A DNA stretch of 64,000 bases, from NCBI GenBank assembly GCA_910584235.1, contig CAJTZD010000009.1, positions 1 to 64,000 on the forward strand. Reading direction: 5' to 3'. This document shows positions 11,101 to 19,090 of the stretch, piece after piece. The stretch comes from an uncultured Acetatifactor sp. (GTDB lineage Bacteria > Bacillota > Clostridia > Lachnospirales > Lachnospiraceae). Each line of letters opens with the position of its first letter. Positions within the stretch are counted from its first letter, which is position 1. The notes beneath the pieces were generated by a model. The model saw only the letters and a program-made list of their open reading frames with translations, had not been told where the DNA came from and did not search any database. Made by a program: the position numbers and the translations under genes.

Positions 11101-14100
11101 TACTATTGGCGTAGGCGGCAATCAGATGAACTTAGGTCCGGCGAAGTTTGCCAACGTGACATTCCATACGCCGGAAGAGGTAGCGGCGCTTCCCTCCACC
11201 CAGTGGAAGATCTATGGGGAACTGACACCGTCAGACAGGACGGCAGATGTCTATAATATGGCAGAGGGATCCTTTGAACGCGGGACGGATCAGGGCAAGG
11301 AGTGGATTTGGACCGGAATGCCCCTGTATGGGATGCAGAAGACCTGGCAGGTGGAGGGCACCATGACCCGCACAGATGCCAGGGACGTCACAGAGCTTCC
11401 CATGGGCATTGGCATCAGCTCCGGCGGAAAGGAACTGCGGATTGTGGGCTCTGGAGCCGGAATCAAGGTTCATAATGGCAGTGATTGGTGCAATGAGTGG
11501 AACTATCTGGATTTGAATTCCTATGTCCTCAATACCAGGGCAGGAAGCTTCTTTGCGAATCCGAGAACTGTGGATGAGGTTGCCTTTAAGGCAGTGGTAT
11601 ATGAGGATGTGCTGTATGTGTGGTTTGACGGCGAGCTTTGCTGGCGGGTGCCTCTTACGGAGAACGAGTTTGAGAACGGCAGCTTCCCGGCAGGCAGCGA
11701 CTATCAGTTGACGCTGTGGATGGGCGATACTGCCGGATGCGGCAGGATGAGCGGCCTGGAAGTAGTCGTGGGTCGTCAGGTAACCGGTCAGGACGGGTTC
11801 GTGGAGCAGATGGAGAACCTGGAGGCCAGGGCGCGGGAATACCTTGCAGCCGACCGGTCAGGAATGATGCTGGAGGCAGAGCAGGAACGCTATGCGACAG
11901 GAGCGTCTCTAAACGGAGTGGCAACTCTCTATGGGAAACCAGTGACAGGCAACCAGGGCGTGTCTGTAGACATCAGCCTGGATGCGGATGCCCATATGGG
12001 AACCGGAATCGTGATAAAGTCGGGGAACCAGATACATCAGTTCCAGGCATGGCACGACAAAGATACAAGGAACTGGTGGCTTGGGCACCTTGAGGGCGGG
12101 AATCTGCTGATGTCCTGGGAGGAAGGGCCGGTAAAAGATATCCTGAACCTGTTGCCCTTTGGCGTAGTGCCTTATGACGACAATGATTGCTCCCATGTGG
12201 ATGCCTTTGTGAAAGACGGGTATTTCTACATCTGCTACAACGGGAGGCAGGCACTGTGTATGAATATGGCGGCTCTGTTTGCAGGATATGATCCGGCATC
12301 CACGGAGGCAGCCATAGGAATCACCGGAACGAAAGGCGCTGCGGATGTAGGTCAGGCCCGGTTCTCCAATGTGGCGTTCCTGTCAGGGGAGGAGACTGCG
12401 GCTAAGGCGGAAGAACTTGGTGTGGTGCAGAAGAACTTCTACGCAGAGAGTGTGTCAGGCGGCGGCAGCCTTGACCTGGAAAACGGGTCAGTGACGGTAT
12501 CTGAATCAACTGCCGATTGGAAGACCGTGGTCTTGCCGGGAATCAGCAAGACCTGGCAGGTAGAGGGAACCGTTGAGATAGAGGGCAGGCAGTGGATTGG
12601 CTTTGGAGTCGTTCGCAAGTCAGACGGCGCTAAGCTGCAGCTGATAGGCTATCAGAATGGAATCGTGCCAAAGAGATTTGATGAGGGCGGCGAGAATCCT
12701 AGCTACGGAGAACTTAATACCAGCTATGTTTTGAGTGATAAGGCAGCAGGTTTCTTTGCTGATCCGGGAGAGCCGACAGGAACCAGAACGATTTCTTTCC
12801 GGGCAGTGGTTGCGGAGGATATCCTGTATGTGTGGTTTGACGGCGAGCTTTGCTGGTGCTTCCCGCTGTATGAGAATGAATTTGCCTTTAACTTAGGGAA
12901 AGGGAACGATTATGAGTTCATGCTGTCTTTGGGAAGCTATGGAACGAAGAAACTCTCCAGCCTGAATGTGAAGATGGGCGGTCAGGTGACCGGGCAGGAG
13001 GAATTTATAACCGACAGTGACGGAAACCTCCACAGCTTCCAGAATGTGATGGAGATTCTCCAGAAACTGCCGGCGGATAAATGGGGCATGATGCTGAAAG
13101 ATCCGTTCAAGGGGAACTATATGACGGCTTCCGATCTGAATGGAGTAGCACGCTTATACGGAGAGAAAGCCATCGGAAACCAGGGCGTGTCCGTAGACAT
13201 CAGCCTGGATGCGGATGCCCATATGGGAGCAGGAATCGTGATAAAGTCCGGGGACAGGGTACATCAGTTCCAGGCATGGCACGACAACAGCACGACAAAG
13301 AACTGGTGGCTTGGGCACCTTGAGGGCGAGAATCTGCTGATGTCCTGGGATTCAGGACCGGTAAAAGATATCCTGAACCTGTTGCCCTCGGGAGTAGTGC
13401 CTTATGACGACAACGACAGTTGCCATGTGGACGCTTTTGTGAAAGACGGATATTTCTACATCTGTTATAACGGGAAGCAGGCACTGTGTATGGATATGGC
13501 GGCTCTGTTTGCGGATTACGATCCGGCATCTACGGAGGCAGCCATAGGAATCACCGGAACGAAAGGCGCTGCGGATGTGGGCCAGGCCCGGTTCTCAAAT
13601 GTGGCGTTCCTGTCAGAGGAGGAGACTGCGGCTAAGGCGGAAGCCCTTGGCATAGTGCAGAAGAATTTCTACGCGGAGAATGTATCAGGCGGCGGCACCA
13701 GCCTGGATCTGGAAAACGGCTCAGTGACTGTAACCGACACGAATAGCGGTGCATGGAAGAACGTGATCCTGCCTGGAAGCAGCAAAAACTGGCAGGTAGA
13801 AGGAACCATGGAAATCACGGGCAGACAGTGGATCGGCTTTGGAGTCCGGGCAGGCGGCAATACCCTGGAACTGTTGGGCTATAATGACAAAATAGTGACT
13901 AGGAAGAATGGCGGACTTGATTTTGACCACAAGTATAGCAACTATGTTTTGAACAGCAAGGCATCAGGTTTCTTCGCTGATGATAATCAGTCTAATGCCA
14001 GGCAGATTTCTTTCCGGGCAGTCGTAACCGAGGATGTGCTGTATGTGTGGTTTGACGGCGAGCTTTGCTGGCGGGTGCCGCTGTATGAGAATGAGTTTGC

Positions 14101-14842
14101 CTTTAACTTGGGAAAGGGGAATGAGTATGAGTTCGTGCTGACGCTGGGAGATTGGGGGCTCGTTAAGATATCCAACCTGAATGTGAAGATGGGCTGGCAG
14201 GCATCAGTGACAGAGCAGGAGAACTTCTTCACAGACAGGGGGGGTACCAGCTATAGCTATACGGATGCGATGGCCCTCTTTAAAACCAGACTGCCGGTTG
14301 AGAACTCCGGCATGATTCCGGAGGATCCCTTTGCGGGGACGTATCTTACAGCCAATACAGACGCAGTCTGGGCCTATGGGGAGAAAGCGGTTGGAAACTG
14401 CGGGATGTCTGCGGATGTGGCCTGGGTGCAGGGGAATAACCTGAACGGAAACGCGGGAACATTTGTCAGTGTAAGAATTGGAGGTGAGAAACGCATATTT
14501 ATGGGATTCTCTGAGGGAACAAAAATGAATAACGGATTGTTTTACCTGACGGAGCCTGAACTGTGGAACAATAAGTTTTATCCGGGCTTTTGGGGAACCG
14601 ATGCCCAAATGGGCGAACTGCCCGTTTATCTGGAGAACGGAACCACCCATGTAGAGGCTTATGTACAGGACGGAATTCTCCATATAAAATACAATGGGGC
14701 ACAGTTGGTAGAAAAATCCATGGCCGAGTTATTCCCTGCAGGAAGCGGTGATTATTCCGCTGACAGCGAGATCTCCTTTGGAATCGGCGGGCTCCAAACA
14801 AATCAGAACCAGGCCCGCTTCACCAACGTAGTATTTCAGTGA
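5171..14842 (+). CDS. Giant membrane-anchored protein of alternating concanavalin/laminin-G-like modules
   Basis: This protein has about 3,223 residues. The GTG start at 5171 follows AGGAGG at 5160-5165; an ATG at 5132 in the same frame has no such site. A Lys-rich N-terminus and one membrane segment (about residues 30-55) suggest an uncleaved anchor with the rest outside. Next come a BIG2-type Ig domain (about 5358-5610) and a MucBP-like stretch (about 5850-6100), then an unusual lectin-like module and a long alternating array. Type B modules carry SHVDAFVKDGYFYI-YNG; type A modules carry IWQVEGT and DVLYVWFDGELCW. The beta-strand-rich pattern and W/Y/G content resemble concanavalin A-like glucanase/laminin G folds. 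No catalytic motif and no LPxTG signal were seen. It heads a carbohydrate import locus, so glycan capture at the surface is the favoured inference. The name and exact ligand are unknown. Confidence 0.85.
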   Translation: MKKQTMEHAKKESPNMEEQKLPQKKISKKAWVIAFGTAAVLFAALVVGILAAMGTFREEEGVYAFTLSQRDVAVELGETMQLEVVPDKECRRMRPEITWISSDPAVASVSEDGSVTALAGGEARITAIARYQEEECSASCMVTVKAPGFEYSDYRVRWFTQSKDRGTYMVKEETFERLVGSEVELDEKYAMRMVPVQYVLNKEKSVWSGQVKELPGQCILEVYYDVGEIEYYVDYYYESDKKLGAYTEKETKAFTTYAFSPVKAEENPREGFTLNREAQDAVTEMESVEAGDRLSVYYDRVRCKVTVTYVTGRETAVYTNVYGYGLVDAPEDALTDSMELYDATVGCYLNGNRSENIYEDLKKVAWNSVVQVRMESMSGWIYDPKTGYLLNLAEHNTTSYAYLQGASNTICLSATYDITGSQTNMFGITLRSGDTSRQFWFADRGVYVRKDHGYDSGIIGDEQFRYNNAGFWDGGAFVWAQNNEGAWGTHISSTISNMIKNTASSSHRLTWVVYEGVLYGNIDGETVLRLPLNHFVAEWTADKPYQIGFSTFDGPKDYDELKIRDVSISFGDEAKARLNLAGEVKSARLNHVAYDVITGCYLPASSFGFTELGSSATAGNVGVSADIWMQNMGNTTAGYGVTISDGESSVQYLLQGNDQARRQKNFGWDDTVYMNMNLVTAFDDKGSTHVDAFVKDGYFYIKYNGVQTQCVNMLSLFPGYRPGETKVTVGLCSCDANLGLARYYNVKLLSEAEVAAAESQQWGFYADEPIPGKYDFEEGTLAGARNQWTVATMPGGSKIWQVEGVMERTDSPLARAVGRLASRIAEGVREEDGDTTSRIPLRMGIGIASGGKELRLMGDGNGLLAHDGDTWLNEFEPATWKKYVLNSKADAFFNGTGPDKLSFRAVIYRDVLYMWFDGELCWQVPLTENQFGTDADPRSVSFSADSEYQLRLCLNESGHNGKISGLKVTMDYQVTEQTDFVKDKDGNSYSFLEAIGMLEEAAADTSENTNMRQDPFTGDYIASAGIWDAYLYGDAAVGDLGVSADIGWQLQENHDSATGIYLRAGDLTHSFMNWSQGDNYHASYRHILRSESQEKNLAETNILDQVCANVYPVKEDGTSHVDAFVKDGYFYINYNGTQALCISMVSLFADYDPAATKVAIGIGGNQMNLGPATFSNVAFHTPEQVAALPSVQWNTYSEYVISDRTADVYSLKDGSFERRKDRDDLDWMWTGMPLYGTQKIWQVEGTMARTDAKDATQLAMGFGLSSGGKELRIMGGGDGIKVSMGDGWYKEWDYMNLNSYVLSNRAKSIFANPRISDEISFRAVVYRDVLYVWFDGELCWNIPLRENEFENGTFPVDSDYQLTLWMSDLDGCGRMSGLKTLMGYQVTEQTDFMKGADGKTYGFLEAMELLEKTTPGDTNMRQDPFTGDYIASAGIWDAYLYGKPAVGDRGVSADISWQDPEKHESATGVYLRAGDLTHSFMIWSEGDNYNASYRHILRDKSQETNLAETNIINQVSSNVLPVKEDGTSHVDAFIKDGYFYINYNGTQALCISMVSLFGDYDPTATEVTIGIGGNQMNLGPAKFANVAFRTAEEVAALPSARWDTYSEYVTSDRTADVYSLKDGTFERRKDRDDLDWMWTGMPLYGTQKIWQVEGTMARTDARDATQLAMGFGLSCGGKELRIMGGGAGIKVSMGDGWYNEWAYMNQNSYVFSSRAEKVFANPRTADEIAFRAVVYKDVLYVWFEEELCWRIPLTENEFENGTFPADSDYQLTLWMSDLDGCGRMSGLKTLMGCQATEQTDFYKDANGKTYSFLEAMELLETESPYKDTNMRLDAFTGDYIASAGTWDAYLYGEPAVGDLGVSADISWKEPEKHDSATGVYLRAGDLTHSFMTWSEGDNYNASYRHILRSKSQETNLAETDILKQVCASVYPVKEDGTSHVDAFVKDGYFYISYNGTQALCISMASLFADYDPAVTEVTIGVGGNQMNLGPAKFANVTFHTPEEVAALPSTQWKIYGELTPSDRTADVYNMAEGSFERGTDQGKEWIWTGMPLYGMQKTWQVEGTMTRTDARDVTELPMGIGISSGGKELRIVGSGAGIKVHNGSDWCNEWNYLDLNSYVLNTRAGSFFANPRTVDEVAFKAVVYEDVLYVWFDGELCWRVPLTENEFENGSFPAGSDYQLTLWMGDTAGCGRMSGLEVVVGRQVTGQDGFVEQMENLEARAREYLAADRSGMMLEAEQERYATGASLNGVATLYGKPVTGNQGVSVDISLDADAHMGTGIVIKSGNQIHQFQAWHDKDTRNWWLGHLEGGNLLMSWEEGPVKDILNLLPFGVVPYDDNDCSHVDAFVKDGYFYICYNGRQALCMNMAALFAGYDPASTEAAIGITGTKGAADVGQARFSNVAFLSGEETAAKAEELGVVQKNFYAESVSGGGSLDLENGSVTVSESTADWKTVVLPGISKTWQVEGTVEIEGRQWIGFGVVRKSDGAKLQLIGYQNGIVPKRFDEGGENPSYGELNTSYVLSDKAAGFFADPGEPTGTRTISFRAVVAEDILYVWFDGELCWCFPLYENEFAFNLGKGNDYEFMLSLGSYGTKKLSSLNVKMGGQVTGQEEFITDSDGNLHSFQNVMEILQKLPADKWGMMLKDPFKGNYMTASDLNGVARLYGEKAIGNQGVSVDISLDADAHMGAGIVIKSGDRVHQFQAWHDNSTTKNWWLGHLEGENLLMSWDSGPVKDILNLLPSGVVPYDDNDSCHVDAFVKDGYFYICYNGKQALCMDMAALFADYDPASTEAAIGITGTKGAADVGQARFSNVAFLSEEETAAKAEALGIVQKNFYAENVSGGGTSLDLENGSVTVTDTNSGAWKNVILPGSSKNWQVEGTMEITGRQWIGFGVRAGGNTLELLGYNDKIVTRKNGGLDFDHKYSNYVLNSKASGFFADDNQSNARQISFRAVVTEDVLYVWFDGELCWRVPLYENEFAFNLGKGNEYEFVLTLGDWGLVKISNLNVKMGWQASVTEQENFFTDRGGTSYSYTDAMALFKTRLPVENSGMIPEDPFAGTYLTANTDAVWAYGEKAVGNCGMSADVAWVQGNNLNGNAGTFVSVRIGGEKRIFMGFSEGTKMNNGLFYLTEPELWNNKFYPGFWGTDAQMGELPVYLENGTTHVEAYVQDGILHIKYNGAQLVEKSMAELFPAGSGDYSADSEISFGIGGLQTNQNQARFTNVVFQ
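6920..14842 (+). repeat. Tandem array of alternating A/B modules inside the giant gene
   Basis: Seven B modules (around the SHVDAF-type signatures at roughly 7236, 8526, 9755, 10980, 12195, 13425 and 14650) alternate with six A modules (starting at roughly 7460, 8755, 9985, 11220, 12430 and 13660). One A+B unit is about 1,230 bases, near 410 residues. For example the SDRTADV signature recurs near 8774, 10001 and 11231. Units 2 to 4 are strikingly alike even in DNA, which points to recent duplication or gene conversion. The last two full units form a second, more diverged subtype. Confidence 0.88.
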
Positions 14843-15089
14843 CCGGGCAGGAAGCAGCTGCCGCGCAGCAGTCCGGGAGCGGAGTCGCTTCCGGGGCTGC
14901 CGCCCAGGGTCTGGAAGACTACCAGCTCCCGGCAGTATCCGCAGTAAAGGGCATTAACCGGGTCGGCTTTCCCCGGAGTCTGGGCCATGCATGGACGGAA
15001 GAAAGCCCGGCTGCATCGACACTGCCCTGAAGAACGAGACCCGAGCCAGGCATGGACGGAAAGCCAAATGAGAGAGGAAAGAAAAGATT
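14843..15089 (+). other. Intergenic stretch after the giant gene, with a 17-base direct repeat
   Basis: No gene is convincing here. GCCATGCATGGACGGAA (14984-15000) recurs with one change at 15045-15061. A frame overlapping the giant stop codon (14839-15030) begins TGQEAAAAQQ, reminiscent of the GEETAAKAEE linker after earlier B modules, so this may be a shifted tail of the giant gene. No promoter was recognised, so the permease genes are probably transcribed by read-through. Confidence 0.4.
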
Positions 15090-16043
15090 ATGAGAAAAAG
15101 AGAACGTAAGAGGAACGACAGACTGGATTCCTTCAGCAGCCACTTTGTGGCTGCGATCCCCCTGGCGGGCTGGGTCCTGTTCGGAGTACTCCCGCTGCTG
15201 ATGGCAGGTGTGATCGCTTTTACGGAGCTGCATACCACCGACATGAGAGACATGAAGTTTGTGGGCTTACAGAATTTTATTACCATCCTCACCAATGCCG
15301 ATGAGGGACGGACCTATGCATCCTATCTGTCCACGCTGATTTTCAGCCTCAATGTTCCGGTTACCATAGGCGTGGCCCTGTACATTGCAAACCTGATCAA
15401 TCGGACGAGGATTGGAAAGAATTTTTTCCGGACCATCTTCTTCATCCCCTTTGTCTGCTCCATGGTTGTGGTCAGTATGACTTTCCGGATGCTGTTTGCC
15501 AAGGACGGCGGAATGATCAACACGCTGTTGGAGAACCTGGGCTTTGAGCCGGTGAACTGGCTCAACAGCACTCCAATGACCTTTATGGTCATAGCGATTC
15601 TGCTGTCCATGTGGAGCGGCATCGGCTTTTGTATCCTGCTGTTTCAGGCGGCGTTAGCCAGTGTGGACGCAAGCTATTATGAATCCGCCAGCCTGGACGG
15701 GGCCACGCCCTTTCAGATGTTCTGGAACATTACCTGGCCTGCCATCTCGCCTACTACCTCCTATCTGGTGACCATGCGGCTGATCGGCTCCCTGCAGGCC
15801 ATGACGGAGACCTATATCCTGGTGGGAGGCGGGGCCAATCCGGACGCGCCCATGTGGGGAAATTCGGCGGCCTATGTCAGCGATACGGTGGTGAAGCACA
15901 TCTACAATATGATCTTTGAGATGAGCTATAAATACGGCTATGGCCTGGCCGCGGCAGCCGGCTGGATCCTGGCGATTATCATTCTGATCATTACAAGGGC
16001 GAACCTGAAGTGGCAAGAAAGGTGGGTAAATTATGACTTCTAA
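15090..16043 (+). CDS. Carbohydrate ABC transporter permease (MalF/UgpA type)
   Basis: The 317-residue protein has six or so membrane segments and a clear EAA loop, YYESASLDGATPFQMFWNIT, which contacts the ATPase subunit. It belongs to the CUT1 binding-protein-dependent sugar transport family and forms a heterodimer with the next gene product. The coding regions overlap by 11 bases (the next ATG is at 16033), so translation is likely coupled. The whole importer has two permeases and a binding protein but no ATPase gene in this window; CUT1 systems in Firmicutes often share a single MsmK-type ATPase encoded elsewhere. Oligosaccharide import is inferred from family and neighbours. Confidence 0.92.
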   Translation: MRKRERKRNDRLDSFSSHFVAAIPLAGWVLFGVLPLLMAGVIAFTELHTTDMRDMKFVGLQNFITILTNADEGRTYASYLSTLIFSLNVPVTIGVALYIANLINRTRIGKNFFRTIFFIPFVCSMVVVSMTFRMLFAKDGGMINTLLENLGFEPVNWLNSTPMTFMVIAILLSMWSGIGFCILLFQAALASVDASYYESASLDGATPFQMFWNITWPAISPTTSYLVTMRLIGSLQAMTETYILVGGGANPDAPMWGNSAAYVSDTVVKHIYNMIFEMSYKYGYGLAAAAGWILAIIILIITRANLKWQERWVNYDF

Positions 16044-17124
16044 GAGATTACAGCTATCCGTTCCCTGGCGGGCTTTTCGGACAGCCTATGAGTTCCTGCG
16101 GCCGGTGGTGGTGATCGTGGCTCTGATCAGCGCATTTCTGTGCTGCATGACCCCCAAGCCGGGCAGTCCGTCACGGCTGATCAGCGCCCTTATCCTGGCG
16201 GGATGTATCCTCCTCCTGATGGCAGCGAAGCTGGTACATAAGCGGCAGTTGAAGAAAGATACCTACCGGCTGTACCGATCCCGGGCATCGAGACGTTTAG
16301 AGCCCGGGGAGTTAATCCCCCTGTGCTTTATCACAGTGGTGTTCATGATTCCCTTTTATATGGTCTTTATCACGGCGTTTAAGAATTCCGTGGAGGCAAA
16401 CCAGATCAAATTTACCTGGTGGCCCACCCAGGGCTTTAGCTTTGATTCCTTTCTGGAGGTATTTACGGTGGGAGATATCGTGGGGCTGAATATGTTTCGG
16501 TCTCTGCTCAATTCCCTTGTATATACCATGATCCCGCTGTGTATCGGTCTGACCACGGCCTGCCTGGCGGCCTATGCTTTCGCGAAGCTGCAGTTTAAGA
16601 ACCGGCAGCGGATGTACAGGGCGCTGCTGCTTACCATGATGATGCCGGGGTGCGTGACCATGGCTACGGGCTACATGATGTACGACTGGTACCATTGGAC
16701 CAATTCTCCGCTGCCCCTGATTATCCCGGGGTGCTTCAGCGGCGCGGGAACCGTAATGTTTCTGCGGGAATATTTTTGTGGGATTCCAGACGCCCTTCTG
16801 GATGCGGGGCGCATCGACGGCGCCGGGAAATGGAAATGCTTCCGTTACATTTTGATCCCCATGGCGCGGCCTGCCCTGATTACGCAGTTCATCATGGGGT
16901 TCATCGGCGGATTCAATGATTTTATGGGGCCGATGATTTACTTAAACGACCCAGAGGGCTATACCGTCCAGGTGGCCTTAAGCTTCATGAGCTCCCTGAC
17001 AGGGGATAAGGCGGTGACGGCCTCGGCCTGCGTCATTTCCGTGGTGCCCATGATTATCCTGTACCTGGTCTTCCAGAAGTACATTGTCAACGGAATTTCC
17101 ATGACGTCCGGACTGAAAGGGTAG
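16033..17124 (+). CDS. Carbohydrate ABC transporter permease (MalG/UgpE type) with N-terminal extension
   Basis: The 363-residue protein is the second CUT1 permease; its EAA loop is DALLDAGRIDGAGKWKCFRY. Typical family members have about 275-300 residues. Here roughly 90 extra residues precede the usual first membrane segment (LIPLCFITVVFMIPFYMVF) and contain two added hydrophobic stretches (about residues 20-40 and 48-65) followed by a basic loop. The family call is firm; the role of the extension is unknown. It overlaps the upstream permease gene and is followed by the binding-protein gene after 129 bases. Confidence 0.92.
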   Translation: MTSKRLQLSVPWRAFRTAYEFLRPVVVIVALISAFLCCMTPKPGSPSRLISALILAGCILLLMAAKLVHKRQLKKDTYRLYRSRASRRLEPGELIPLCFITVVFMIPFYMVFITAFKNSVEANQIKFTWWPTQGFSFDSFLEVFTVGDIVGLNMFRSLLNSLVYTMIPLCIGLTTACLAAYAFAKLQFKNRQRMYRALLLTMMMPGCVTMATGYMMYDWYHWTNSPLPLIIPGCFSGAGTVMFLREYFCGIPDALLDAGRIDGAGKWKCFRYILIPMARPALITQFIMGFIGGFNDFMGPMIYLNDPEGYTVQVALSFMSSLTGDKAVTASACVISVVPMIILYLVFQKYIVNGISMTSGLKG

Positions 17125-17143
17125 GAAAGGCCGGGAGGCCGAA

Positions 17144-17197
17144 CGGATGCGATTGTAACAGATGGGCAGGATGCCTGAGCGGATGCGACTGCAACAG
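17144..17197 (+). repeat. Two-copy 18-base direct repeat before the binding-protein gene
   Basis: CGGATGCGATTGTAACAG (17144-17161) recurs as CGGATGCGACTGCAACAG (17180-17197), two changes, period 36. It may be a regulatory or mRNA-processing site, or chance. Confidence 0.4.
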
Positions 17198-17253
17198 GCG
17201 ACAGGATGCAATGTCATAGGATTTATGAGATAGAGAAAGAATAGGAGAAGAAG

Positions 17254-19077
17254 ATGAAAAAGAAGAATTTGTGGAAACGTTTTCTGGCGGCCGGACTTGC
17301 GGCGCTGATGGGGGTAAGCCTGGCGGCCTGCGGCGGCTCGGGAAGCGGCGAAGGGGAAGGCAGACACGGCCTGGTCACGGTAGATTTCATGTATACCGGC
17401 GACCTGTCCAGGATCGAGGCCTTTAAGCTGATGGTGGATGAATTCAACAATACGGTGGGGCCGGAGCTGGGGGTGAAGGTGAAAGGGATTCCCAAGACGG
17501 CGAGCACCACCGACATCCTGGCCCAGCAGCTTCCCAGCAACAGCGGCTCCGATGTGTTTATCGTCCGTGACAATCTGTTTAAGAAATACACCAGGTATAT
17601 GGAGGATTTGACCGGGATGATCGACCAGGAGACCCTGGACGGGATATACGCCCAGTCTCTGTACAGGTGTCATTATAACACCCAGACGACCACCTCCAAT
17701 GCCGATGATCCGCTGTATGGAATGCCGGCCTATGGGGACGCGGTGATATTGTACTATAACAAGACTGCCCTGGACGCGAATGGGATAATCTGCGTCAGTG
17801 TGGACGAGGAGGACCTGGATGCTTTCAACGCAGGGACAGCGCCGGATAAGAACGGCAAGACCAAGACGGACTACGGCATTGATTTCGATCTCCCGGCAAA
17901 GGGCTTCTACAGGAGCCAGACGCCTTTCGTTCCGGCAGCGGGTGAGAGGGACGGTTCCTCCTGGAAGGCTCCGGCTGCAGGGGAGAAGCTGGTCTTTAAT
18001 GACAGCATCGCCATGAACTGGGATGAAGTGGAGGATCTGGGATTAATCTGCACCAAGGACCGGAATCCGGATTCCTATACCCAGTATGGGTACTTTACCG
18101 AATGGTGGTTCAGCTATGGCTGGTCCGTGGGCGGGGACTGTATCGAGGACTTAAGCGGCAAGGGCGATTGGACTTTCTCCCTTGCGGGAGAGAATCCCAA
18201 CTACATCGTTGGAGAGGGAAAGACCTTTACCGGAGCCTATACGGGAACCGTATATCAGGCGGGCGACACCCTGGATGTAAAGGATATCATCGATGCAAAG
18301 CCTGGGGATACCATTTCCTATGAGACAGACAATAAGACCTATTTCCATTATACCGTCAACGGTTCGGAGGCGTCCTACCATGATTTCGCCGGGGAAACCG
18401 CAGACGGGACACTGACGGAGCTGCCCAGGATTCGGGAGGCTTTCCAGCGGTTCTGCTCCCTGGTGGGAACCGGGGGATTGAATGTATGTCCCACCTCTGC
18501 GGTATACGCCAACAGCGGCAGCAGCCTCGCGTATTTCACTTCCGGCGAAATTGCCCTGCTGGAGGAGCAGACCTATCATATGCCCACCCTGCGCAAGACC
18601 ATGACCGATGAGTGGGGATGCGCCCCTCTGCCCAGGTATAAGGTTTACACAGAGCCCCAGAATCCGGACTGCGATACCATTGAGCGCCAGGGAGCCGTAT
18701 CCACTTTCTCCAACTGCGATATGATCTGTGTGAACGGAAAGTCCCAGGTGAAAGAGGCGGCGGTCAAGTTCGTGAACTGGGTGTCCTCCGAGGGGCAGGC
18801 GGTTCTGGCTAAGAACGGCCATCAGTCCATGCGGGCGGTGGATGAGGAGCTGATGCTGGAGAACTTTATGGCGGACAATCCCCAGGTGGTGATAGACTGT
18901 CTGCGGACGGCCCGGGCCGGAGACTGGTGGTATATGCCGGACACCACCTGGATCAATGTCTGGGCAACGCCGTTGAATTACGAGGTACGGCAGGCAAAAA
19001 TGACCTTTGACGAATTCCTGTATTCTTATATCGAGGAGACAAATGCGGCTCTGGAAACCTATAAGGTAAAGGAATAA
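17254..19077 (+). CDS. Extracellular solute-binding lipoprotein of the sugar ABC importer
   Basis: A signal peptide with lipobox LAAC (Cys26) is followed by a Gly/Ser linker, so the protein is a lipoprotein on the outer face of the membrane. The body matches the family 1 (MalE-like) binding fold: an early VDFMYTGDLSRIEAFKLMVDEFN segment (first 20 residues only partly conserved), a DVFIVRDNLFKKY region and a C-terminal AVKFVNWVSSEGQ motif. At 607 residues it is longer than the usual 400-450, with added material in the middle (about residues 230-390). It should deliver ligand to the two permeases upstream. AGGAGAAG precedes the ATG at a good distance. Confidence 0.9.
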   Translation: MKKKNLWKRFLAAGLAALMGVSLAACGGSGSGEGEGRHGLVTVDFMYTGDLSRIEAFKLMVDEFNNTVGPELGVKVKGIPKTASTTDILAQQLPSNSGSDVFIVRDNLFKKYTRYMEDLTGMIDQETLDGIYAQSLYRCHYNTQTTTSNADDPLYGMPAYGDAVILYYNKTALDANGIICVSVDEEDLDAFNAGTAPDKNGKTKTDYGIDFDLPAKGFYRSQTPFVPAAGERDGSSWKAPAAGEKLVFNDSIAMNWDEVEDLGLICTKDRNPDSYTQYGYFTEWWFSYGWSVGGDCIEDLSGKGDWTFSLAGENPNYIVGEGKTFTGAYTGTVYQAGDTLDVKDIIDAKPGDTISYETDNKTYFHYTVNGSEASYHDFAGETADGTLTELPRIREAFQRFCSLVGTGGLNVCPTSAVYANSGSSLAYFTSGEIALLEEQTYHMPTLRKTMTDEWGCAPLPRYKVYTEPQNPDCDTIERQGAVSTFSNCDMICVNGKSQVKEAAVKFVNWVSSEGQAVLAKNGHQSMRAVDEELMLENFMADNPQVVIDCLRTARAGDWWYMPDTTWINVWATPLNYEVRQAKMTFDEFLYSYIEETNAALETYKVKE

Positions 19078-19090
19078 GGGGAGGAGAATC

